Source of the DNA: DASQGA01 sp038209555
GTDB taxonomy: Bacteria > Actinomycetota > Thermoleophilia > Gaiellales > Gaiellaceae
Reading direction: 5' to 3'
DNA length: 64,000 nucleotides
Assembly (NCBI GenBank): GCA_038209555.1
Contig: JBBQXP010000002.1
Span: forward strand, 1-64,000
Part shown: piece by piece, positions 57,836-64,000 of the stretch
Layout of the letters: every line of letters begins with the position of its first letter
Position numbering within the stretch: position 1 is the stretch's first letter
Program-made: the position numbers and the translations under genes
Notes under the pieces: model-generated
What the model was told of the DNA's origin: nothing
What the model saw: only the letters and a program-made list of their open reading frames with translations
Databases searched by the model: none

Positions 57836-58639
57836 GTGTGCGGAATCGCCGGATACAGCCTGAATCGCGAGAGCAGCCTCGATCGCACTCTCACCGCGCA
57901 GGCTCTCCTGGCGGCAATCGCCGAGCGTGGCGCGGATGCCGTTGGGTACGCGTACCGCGGCCCCGGCCTCGGGCTTCAGGTCTCCAAGCAACGCTCCGGC
58001 GCCAGCGAGCTGCTCGGCTCCGTGAGCGTTCCAGCCGACGCCAGCCAGGTGCTCGTCCACGTACGGGACTACACGAAGGGTCACCCCTCACTCACGGCCA
58101 ACAACCATCCCATTCGCCATGGCGCGGTCGTCGGGATCCACAACGGCATCATCGAGAACGACGAGGAGCTCTTCGACCAGCGCGGCTTTGAGCGCGCCGA
58201 GCCGGACATGACCGTCGACTCGGAGGTCATCTTCGCCCTCATGGAGGCCGAGAGAAACCGCGCACTTCCCCTCGAGGAGCTGTACGGGGCAATGGCGGCC
58301 GCCTGGGTCGACGAGCGGGTTCCGGACGTCCTCTTTCTCGCTCGAGGAGTCGGACGGCCACTCTGGATCGGGGAAGGACCGAACGAGATCCTGTTCGCCT
58401 CGACGAGGGATGCACTCGAGCTCGCCGAGACGTACGCCAGGCTGAAGCTCCGCAAGCGCGCGGTGCCCGAGGGCTCGCTCCTGACCATCGTCGAAGGACG
58501 CGCAGTCAAGACAGAAGCCTTCGAGCCAGACAGGAGCTTCCGGGAGGCCGACCCCCTCCCCTCCGTCCGCGCTCCCGAAGAGCGCGTCTCGTGCCTTCGA
58601 CGCCTCGCGGTGCTTGCCGCAGCCGCAACGCACGCTTAG
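57836..58639 (+). CDS. Class II glutamine amidotransferase (Ntn hydrolase) stand-alone protein
   Basis: 267 residues from GTG 57836; the initiator is followed by Cys (CGIAGY), the N-terminal nucleophile of class II amidotransferases. AIAERGADAVGYAYRG, VHVRDYTKGHPSLTANNHPI and GAVVGIHNGIIENDEEL match the glutaminase domain of GlmS/PurF-like enzymes, and the C-terminal part has IGEGPNEILFASTRDALELA. No synthetase domain is attached. The reaction partner is unknown. Confidence 0.85.
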   Translation: MCGIAGYSLNRESSLDRTLTAQALLAAIAERGADAVGYAYRGPGLGLQVSKQRSGASELLGSVSVPADASQVLVHVRDYTKGHPSLTANNHPIRHGAVVGIHNGIIENDEELFDQRGFERAEPDMTVDSEVIFALMEAERNRALPLEELYGAMAAAWVDERVPDVLFLARGVGRPLWIGEGPNEILFASTRDALELAETYARLKLRKRAVPEGSLLTIVEGRAVKTEAFEPDRSFREADPLPSVRAPEERVSCLRRLAVLAAAATHA

Positions 58640-58646
58640 CTCTTCG

Positions 58647-59330
58647 CTAATAAACCTTTCCGTCGGGGCCTACGCTGGCGCCCGAGGCCACCAGGCGCTC
58701 TCGAAGGAGGTACTGGAAGCTCGACCAGGCGCCGCGCCCGCGCTCGAACAGGCGGTACACCTGCCACTCGGTCAGCATCTGGGCATCCTCGCGGCGAGCC
58801 TCGGCCCAGTCGGCGAAGCGCGGGAGCCGCCCGAGGCGGCGTGCCAGCAGCTCGCCCTGTGCGAGCGCACGCTCCGCCCGATCCTCGGTGCTTGGGATGT
58901 CGAACCCGGCCTCGCGCAGGGCGTCGTTGAGCGAGCCGAACGTCTGCCAGAGGAGCGACTTCGATGGCGCGCTGCCGCGGCGCGTCGCGAGGTCCTGCCC
59001 GGTCGGGGGCCGCCCGAGCTCGTTTCCGAGCGCACGCAGCTGCTCGAGAAGCTCTTCCCGGGTCGCAAAGCGCCTAGCCGAAAGCCCTGCGAGTCGCTTG
59101 GCAGCGTTCCAGCTCCCGAAACGCCCGACGACGGTCTGAGGGTGAACCCCCGCCTCGGGATCATCCGTGAGATCCCGCATCGTCGGCGACCGGCCCAGCC
59201 GCTCCGCGCATTCCCTGAGCGCCGCGAGGATCTCCTCATCCGAGTATCGCCGGCGGAGTCCTGCACGAAAGCCCGCCAACGCAACGGGATCGATCTCCTG
59301 GAATGGGTCTAGCCTTGAGTTCCCGGTCAT
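58647..59330 (-). CDS. Protein with repeated homing-endonuclease-associated (HNH_repeat) DNA-binding modules
   Basis: 227 residues from ATG 59330. Two clear modules of about 55-60 residues: EEILAALRECAERLGRSPTMRDL ... TVVGRFGSWNAAKRLAGL, and EELLEQLRALGNELGRPPTGQDL ... LLWQTFGSLNDALREAGF (each helix-helix plus the FGSWN/FGSLN aromatic motif), with a diverged third ending GAWSSFQYLLRERL. These are the HNH_repeat modules found beside HNH nucleases, but no nuclease motif is present. Probably a DNA-binding protein of unknown role. Confidence 0.75.
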   Translation of the reverse strand: MTGNSRLDPFQEIDPVALAGFRAGLRRRYSDEEILAALRECAERLGRSPTMRDLTDDPEAGVHPQTVVGRFGSWNAAKRLAGLSARRFATREELLEQLRALGNELGRPPTGQDLATRRGSAPSKSLLWQTFGSLNDALREAGFDIPSTEDRAERALAQGELLARRLGRLPRFADWAEARREDAQMLTEWQVYRLFERGRGAWSSFQYLLRERLVASGASVGPDGKVY

Positions 59331-59362
59331 ACGGTACGACCTTCCGGGAAGGATAGAGCAGA

Positions 59363-60208
59363 TTATGCGAGCTGCAAGTAGGAGAGCTCAGCGAGAAGCT
59401 GCCCCGCCTCCGACTCGACACCGGCGAGCTGCTCCAGCGTCAGATCGCGTCGAAAGCGGCCGACCGACTCGTCATGGGCGCCTCGAAGAGCCCGCGCGAG
59501 CCCGGGGACCGGTGCATCCAGGAAAACCGCCAGCTCGGCGGCGACCGCGTCCGGATCGGCCACCATGCGCTCGTACCGGATTTCGTGCGCTCGCTCGCCA
59601 AAGGAGCGGGCCGCCTGGACATACGCGCGCCACGCCCATGCCGCGCGCCGCGCGTCGGACGTCGTCCGGAACTCCTCCACGCGGGCCGGCTCGACCCAGA
59701 AGCGCGGCTCCGCTCCGTACGGAAGCCCTGCGTCGTCCCCTCCCCCCCGCCCCTGGCTCAGCCAGCCGCGATCGAGAAGCGAGCACACCACGTCCCGCCC
59801 GTCCCGCACGATGTGGACAAAGCGCGCCGCGGGGAAGGCGAGCGCGGCAGCTTCGGCAACGAATACGGTCTCGGGCGTCTGCTCGACCGCGCGCAAGCCG
59901 CCCACCAGGCCCAGCCGGCGCGCGACGGCCAGCGTCCGGCGGATTCTCGCAGCCGCAACCTCGGCAGGAAGCGCGACCAACTCGGGAACGGAAGCCTTGT
60001 GCGGAGCGACCTCCCCGAGATCCACGAAACCCGGAAGCGAGCCGATCGAGCGTCCGAGGAACGTCGTTCCGGAGCGCGGCGAGCCGACCACGAAGACAAG
60101 CCGATCGTCGAGCGGGCCCAGCCGGTCTCGGAGCGAGGGCCCACCGCGGCGCGCGAGTCGCCGGGCCGTGCGGAGATGGAGAACAGCACTCGAGAGGGAG
60201 CCTGGCAC
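59363..60208 (-). CDS. Sulfotransferase family protein
   Basis: 281 residues from ATG 60208. The PAPS-binding P-loop is VFVVGSPRSGTTFLGRSIGSLP near residue 40 (two short pieces), with the 3'-phosphate-binding FVHIVRDGRDVVCSLLDRGW at about 130 and a C-terminal RYERMVADPDAVAAELAVFL. It would transfer sulfuryl groups from PAPS to a surface glycolipid or other acceptor. It ends 32 bp from the repeat-module gene and begins 27 bp after the GGDEF/HD-GYP gene ends. Confidence 0.85.
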   Translation of the reverse strand: MPGSLSSAVLHLRTARRLARRGGPSLRDRLGPLDDRLVFVVGSPRSGTTFLGRSIGSLPGFVDLGEVAPHKASVPELVALPAEVAAARIRRTLAVARRLGLVGGLRAVEQTPETVFVAEAAALAFPAARFVHIVRDGRDVVCSLLDRGWLSQGRGGGDDAGLPYGAEPRFWVEPARVEEFRTTSDARRAAWAWRAYVQAARSFGERAHEIRYERMVADPDAVAAELAVFLDAPVPGLARALRGAHDESVGRFRRDLTLEQLAGVESEAGQLLAELSYLQLA

Positions 60209-60235
60209 CCTCCCATCGTCTCAAAGCGCCCGCCC

Positions 60236-62977
60236 TCAGGCGGTTTCGAGGAGTTGCCCGAGCCGGGCGGTGTGCTCTGGCAGCGCACCCTTTTCCAGCA
60301 GGCGCTCGAGTGCCGCGACGCAGCGGGGACAGAACTGAGTATCAGTGCCCTGCCGGAGCTCCTGGATTGCTTCGTGTGCGGGTCGGGCCGCGCGGTAGAT
60401 GCGGGTGGTAAGCATGGAGTCGAGCGCGTCGGCGACGTGGATGATACGGGCGCCGAGAGGAATCTCCTCTCCGACGAGACCGTCCGGGTACCCGGTCCCG
60501 TCCCACCGCTCGTGATGGTGGCGGATGGCCGGCACGGCATCGTTCAGGAAGCCGAGCCGGTCGATGATGCGCGCACCTTCGTCGGCGTGACGCCGCATGA
60601 GCGCCCACTCCCCGGTCGTTAGGCTTGCCGGCTTCAGGAGAATGGCGTCGGGCACGGCCAGCTTCCCGATGTCGTGGAAGAGCGCGGCGTGGCCGAGGAG
60701 GTCGAGCTCCGGCCGCGAGAGTCGGAGCTCCCGCCCAATCGAGAGGGCGAGCTGCTGGACGCGGCGCGAGTGGCCGGCGGTATACGCATCGCGGGCGTCA
60801 ACGGTGGCCGAGAGGCTCTCCATGGCTGCAGTAGAGCGTTCGCGCAGGAGACGGTTCGCCTGCTCGAGCGAAGCGTTCTGGCTCCTGATCGTCTCCGCTG
60901 CCTCACGGAGCTTGGAGGTGCTCTTCTGCGTGTGAGTCAGGTACGCAGCCATCGTCTTCCGCATCAGGAGAAGCGGCAGGACGAAGACTGCGAGACTGTA
61001 CAGCCCGATCGCCTCGTAGGCCAGTGCGATGGCGCCTGCAACAGCTCCGAAAGCGACGTAGTGCGGGAGGAGCCAGGAGAAACGCTCGTTCCAGACCGCT
61101 CGCCACCGCTCGTGGCCCTCGATCGCCATCGCCCCGCTGGTCAGACCGGTGTTGACGATGAAGTACGTGCCGCCGGCGACCAGGCCTGCGAAGGCGGTGA
61201 AGAGCGCGGCCAGCTTCCCGTTCGACCAGCCGTCGCCGATCGCGAAGACGCCGGCCGCGGTCAGAGACGCGAGGCAAAGCGCGCCGATGTTGAACAGGAC
61301 GTAGTGAACGGCCGGCCGGCTCGCGCTCCAGGCCACGACGGCCATCGTCACGGCGAGGGGCAAGGCAGCGCGCGGTCCGAAAAGCGCAACGCCTGCAAGC
61401 GCGCCGACGGCGCTCACCGAGATGGATCCGCCCTCGAGCTCGAGCGCGAGGGCCTGCCCGATCGCGACAGCAACCAGGACGGCGATCAGACCCGGGATCT
61501 CGCCGAAACCGTCCGCGATCAGGGCCATCAGCCCGAGGGCGATGCCCGTGACGCTGACGAGCGCGACCACAACCGCGAGCGGTAGGGAGAGGGCAAGGAA
61601 GCGGGGACCGGCCGTGATGTGGCGACGAGCCTCCTCCTGGCGACGCTCCTGCTCCGGCACGATCGGCATCGCGCGCGGAGCCGGTGCCGCGAACTCGGGA
61701 TCCTCCGGCACCGAGGCGAGTCTGGCGCTTCGCTCTGCGGGGATGAGAAGAGGTTCGGAGCTCGCTCCGAGAGCGCGGTTTCGCCCCTGCAACTTGGCGC
61801 GATAGACCGCGAGGTCTGCCTGGTGGATGAGCTCGTTGACGTCGGAGCCGTCCTTTGGGAAGCTCGCGATTCCGAGCGACACGGTCGCCTTGATCGGCTC
61901 GTTCGACGTCTCGACCTCGAAGCGGGCTGCGGCCACCGCCCGCCGGATGCGCTCGGCGGTCTCCAGCGCCTGCTCCGGGCCCGTCTCCGGTAGGAGGATC
62001 GCGAACTCCTCGCCGCCGAAGCGCGCGGGCACGTCGTACTCGCGAAGCTGCATGCGGAAGATGTCCGCGACCCCTTTCAGAACTGCGTCGCCCGCAAGAT
62101 GCCCGTAGGCGTTGTTGATGTCCCGGAGGAGATCGAGGTCGGCCATGATCACGGTCATCGGTCGCTGGAAGCGCTCGGCGCGGGTGAGCTCCTCCCTGAG
62201 CTCCGAAGCGAAATACCGCGCGTTGAAGAGACCGGTCTTCGGATCGACGCGGGCTTCTTCCTGGAGCGCCGGCACGCTGAGCGAGCGGTGGACCAGGAGG
62301 AGAGGAGCGACTGCGAAGGCGATCAGCCATGGATTGACGTGCCAGAAGGCCGCCACCGCGACCCCGAGGCAGGCGAGGACCGAGTCGGTTGTGAGCGATT
62401 CGAAGGTGAAGATCGAGAGCGGGCTGTGTCCGCGCGCGAGGTGCAGCATGATCGCGAAACCGACCTGGTTGACGAGCACGAAGACCAGGGCCGCGAGTGC
62501 TCCGGTGAGAGCCAAGGAGAGCCGCGGGTCTCCAATCGGCGAGTTGTCCGAGAAGAAGTGAACAGCGCCCCAGGTGGCCATCAGCGCGACCGTGAAGTTC
62601 AGGATGTTGAACGTCTGGATGTACCAGGGGTACCGAGTCTTTAGCCAGTCCGGAATGTGTGACACGAGCGCAAGCAGGGCCACGAACTCGGGCGGCAGGA
62701 GAAGCGTGCCGGCAACGTAGAAGATCGCAGTCGTGTGGTAGATCTGGTTCCTCGTCGTCGTCACGACGAAGAGCTGCGCGAGGCTCGCTGCCAGGACGAC
62801 CACCAGGAAGGTTCCCCACCCTCCTGTCTGCGTGTCGAGATGAAGCACGGGCGGCACGGCAACGCCGACGGCCAAGAGGGCCACCAGAGCCATGAAGGCC
62901 TTGGCGCGCGGCGGGAAGTCATCCCGCTTTCCCTCCGGGGCGGCGGGGTGCGTCGGAAGCTGAGTGACTTCTTCCAT
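60236..62977 (-). CDS. Membrane GGDEF and HD-GYP fusion protein (c-di-GMP turnover)
   Basis: 913 residues from ATG 62977. First membrane block about residues 27-240 (seven helices); GGDEF domain about 250-410 with RVDPKTGLFNARYF, LDLLRDINNAYGH and active RFGGEEFAILLPE; REYD five residues before it is an I-site. Second membrane block about 465-680; coiled coil; HD-GYP domain about 720-890 with FHDIGKLAVPD and HHERWDGTGYPDG. The protein can in principle both make and degrade cyclic di-GMP. The presence of two membrane modules in one chain is unusual. The region upstream holds a hairpin cluster. Confidence 0.9.
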   Translation of the reverse strand: MEEVTQLPTHPAAPEGKRDDFPPRAKAFMALVALLAVGVAVPPVLHLDTQTGGWGTFLVVVLAASLAQLFVVTTTRNQIYHTTAIFYVAGTLLLPPEFVALLALVSHIPDWLKTRYPWYIQTFNILNFTVALMATWGAVHFFSDNSPIGDPRLSLALTGALAALVFVLVNQVGFAIMLHLARGHSPLSIFTFESLTTDSVLACLGVAVAAFWHVNPWLIAFAVAPLLLVHRSLSVPALQEEARVDPKTGLFNARYFASELREELTRAERFQRPMTVIMADLDLLRDINNAYGHLAGDAVLKGVADIFRMQLREYDVPARFGGEEFAILLPETGPEQALETAERIRRAVAAARFEVETSNEPIKATVSLGIASFPKDGSDVNELIHQADLAVYRAKLQGRNRALGASSEPLLIPAERSARLASVPEDPEFAAPAPRAMPIVPEQERRQEEARRHITAGPRFLALSLPLAVVVALVSVTGIALGLMALIADGFGEIPGLIAVLVAVAIGQALALELEGGSISVSAVGALAGVALFGPRAALPLAVTMAVVAWSASRPAVHYVLFNIGALCLASLTAAGVFAIGDGWSNGKLAALFTAFAGLVAGGTYFIVNTGLTSGAMAIEGHERWRAVWNERFSWLLPHYVAFGAVAGAIALAYEAIGLYSLAVFVLPLLLMRKTMAAYLTHTQKSTSKLREAAETIRSQNASLEQANRLLRERSTAAMESLSATVDARDAYTAGHSRRVQQLALSIGRELRLSRPELDLLGHAALFHDIGKLAVPDAILLKPASLTTGEWALMRRHADEGARIIDRLGFLNDAVPAIRHHHERWDGTGYPDGLVGEEIPLGARIIHVADALDSMLTTRIYRAARPAHEAIQELRQGTDTQFCPRCVAALERLLEKGALPEHTARLGQLLETA

Positions 62978-63111
62978 CTACGTCGTTATCGACCGATGTG
63001 CAGGCGGGAGTGAGAGCCCTCGACTCTGTCTCTCACGATCGCAGACGCCTGCTCGTCCCAACGCTCTCCTTCGCCGCGCATTTCGTGCACGGGCCGCAGT
63101 TACGCAGTTAC

Positions 63112-63188
63112 GGGGAACGTACGTCCCCCACGCGAGCGCCACGTCCCCCAATGGGGGTACCGCATTCCGTTTCCCCCCTTTCGGGGGA
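63112..63188. repeat. Cluster of G/C hairpins upstream of the GGDEF/HD-GYP gene
   Basis: Three hairpins within 77 bases: GGGGAACGTACGTCCCC (63112-63128), CCCCC-AAT-GGGGG (63145-63157) and CCCCC-TTTC-GGGGG (63174-63187). ACGTCCCCCA is repeated directly at 63121-63130 and 63141-63150. They lie 135-210 bases upstream of the gene at 62977 and downstream of the protease remnant; the last could be an intrinsic terminator in either direction (AAAA at 63195 on the plus side). Confidence 0.6.
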
Positions 63189-63236
63189 GGACAGAAAACG
63201 TCCCGCCGGGCGGGTGGAGCCGGCCTGCTGCCGCGG

Positions 63237-63521
63237 TCAGAAGCAACGGAAGAAGGATGCCTTGCCGGCGCTGTCACGGGCAACGAAATTGTTCAGAGCG
63301 GCATTGGGTTGTTCGGAGCCGCAGCCGCGTTGGCCGCCGCTGCATTGACCTCGCCGGTGCCGGCCGCCATCAGGTTCTCGTACCACGGAGCGACCGAGCT
63401 CGCGGTCTGCATGGGGGCACCCTTCACCTGGTCGGGCGTCCAACTCGGATGGCGCGCCAGGACCTGGGTGGCAATGCCCGCGACAACCGGGCTCGCGAAT
63501 GAGGTGCGAGAGATTACCTAA
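63237..63521 (-). pseudogene. Subtilisin-like (S8) protease remnant
   Basis: Reading the minus strand from about 63521 gives SRTSFASPVVAGIATQVLAR, that is, the catalytic-Ser region of S8 peptidases, then HPSWTPDQVKGAPMQTASSV and a linker ending at a stop 63293-63295. In the next frame PNAALNNFVARDSAGKASFF continues to 63237; PNAAL...DPSGKKSF also follows the catalytic domain of the neighbouring gene, so a frameshift separates two parts of one remnant. The fragment lacks a start and the first two thirds of the domain. It lies directly downstream of an intact relative, so it is probably the relic of a tandem duplication. Confidence 0.7.
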
Positions 63522-63534
63522 GGACGTGTCGGCA

Positions 63535-64000
63535 TCAGGCCCCGGGGAAGAGCGTGCCCCAGGCGGAGCCGGACGCCGTGCCCCAGGCAGAGCCCCAAGC
63601 AGAGCCCCAAGCGGAGCCCCAAGCGTAGGTACCCCACGCCGTGCCCCAGGCGGAGCCCCAAGCAGAGCCCCAGGCGCTGCCCCAGGCCGTGCCCCAGGCC
63701 GTGCCGGTGGCGGTGGCGAGCGACGGGTCGCCGCCCCAAAGCACCGACCCCCAGGCCGAGCCCCAGGCGTATGAGCCCCAAGCCGAGCCCCAGGCCGAGC
63801 CCCAGGCCTGTCCGGCGGCAGACGAACCCCAGGCGGTCGGATCCGCGATGACGTCCTTCGCCCAAGCTTCGGCGTTGAAGCTCTTCTTGCCGCTCGGATC
63901 GCTCCCGACGTAGGCGCTCAAGGCTGCGTTCGGATTGATCGGTGTGCCCACCCTAGAAGCTGAGTACGCGTCGAGCTCACCTGCGCCCGCAGCACCCTGC
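63535..64000 (-). CDS. S8 family serine protease, C-terminal part with Trp-Gly-Ser repeats (partial)
   Basis: The frame enters from outside the window and ends at 63535. The first residues (GAAGAGELDAYSA) and PINPNAALSAYVGSDPSGKK are the junction between an S8 catalytic domain and its tail. The tail, about 100 residues, consists of AWGSAWGS/AWGTAWGT-like units (W every 4 residues, interrupted once by VLWGGDPSLATATG). Similar repeat tails (for example ASWASASW) end many secreted actinobacterial S8 proteases. The underlying DNA repeat is near-perfect (GCCCCAAGCGGA-type units). Confidence 0.8.
   Translation of the reverse strand, partial: QGAAGAGELDAYSASRVGTPINPNAALSAYVGSDPSGKKSFNAEAWAKDVIADPTAWGSSAAGQAWGSAWGSAWGSYAWGSAWGSVLWGGDPSLATATGTAWGTAWGSAWGSAWGSAWGTAWGTYAWGSAWGSAWGSAWGTASGSAWGTLFPGA

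Noticed and set aside
63550..63840. Regular GCCCCAAGC/GCCCCAGGC units resembling a CRISPR or satellite array
   Set aside because: The units are 12 bases, contiguous, without spacers, and translate as the Trp-Gly-Ser tail of the protease.

Overview
The window is GC-rich DNA (roughly two thirds G+C by eye) with many GTG starts, start/stop overlaps of the ATGA/GTGA type and several start codons sitting 6-7 bases behind a -10 hexamer. The gene content is actinobacterial: SepF, YggT and DivIVA, a GarA-like FHA protein followed by an FtsR-type MerR regulator, an RsiG-like protein, an ImuB/DnaE2 cassette, and a MurA with Asp in place of the catalytic Cys. The mixture fits a deep-branching class such as Thermoleophilia (Gaiella/Solirubrobacter-like); this placement is inference. 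No phage, plasmid or CRISPR locus is seen.

Layout. (1) 0-2.8 kb: the 3' end of a ureohydrolase gene is cut by an IS481-type element, which is itself interrupted by an IS110-type element carrying a recognisable bridge-RNA region. (2) 2.8-10.2 kb: rhomboid protease, ComB-type phosphatase, a frameshifted lipoprotein, then the damage-tolerance cassette imuB - DUF6504 - dnaE2 behind two tandem SOS boxes. (3) 10.2-13.4 kb: a regulator/histidine kinase/regulator operon. (4) 13.4-18 kb: mixed metabolic genes. (5) 18-28 kb: envelope and division block: murA, ridA, a DHH-CBS-nucleotidyltransferase fusion, site-2 protease, pgeF, yggS, sepF, yggT, a frameshifted divIVA, DUF167, DksA-like, lspA, rluD. (6) 28-40 kb: the operon rpsB-tsf-pyrH-frr-uppS-cdsA, then dxr-rseP-ispG-proS, punctuated by a family of palindromic intergenic repeats. 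(7) 40-50 kb: tRNA-Pro, proC, a peptidoglycan hydrolase, a HutF-like deiminase, pgsA and a sugar-nucleotidyltransferase fusion, rsiG-like, garA-like, ftsR-like, apt. (8) 50-64 kb: lineage-specific membrane and lipoproteins, two RpoD-like sigma factors facing each other, a CpsB-like phosphatase, a sulfotransferase, a GGDEF/HD-GYP protein and the end of a subtilisin-like protease with a Trp-Gly-Ser repeat tail.

Functional links. The 26-39 kb block joins translation, lipoprotein processing and isoprenoid/phospholipid supply (UppS, CdsA, Dxr, IspG, RseP, later PgsA). A cyclic-di-GMP theme runs through the window: a GGDEF protein (28 kb), a GGDEF/HD-GYP fusion (60 kb) and an RsiG-like protein with a near-complete c-di-GMP motif (47.9 kb). 

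The observations most worth following are the IS110 bridge RNA, whose four guides can be matched to the actual target and element ends; a terminator-like structured leader before rpsB; the palindromic repeat family placed at TAG stop codons; and the tandem SOS boxes at imuB. Several genes are broken by small, explicable events (homopolymer change, loss of a 4-base unit, 35-bp tandem duplication), which could be biological or assembly errors. No intergenic stretch longer than about 300 bases lacks a described feature.
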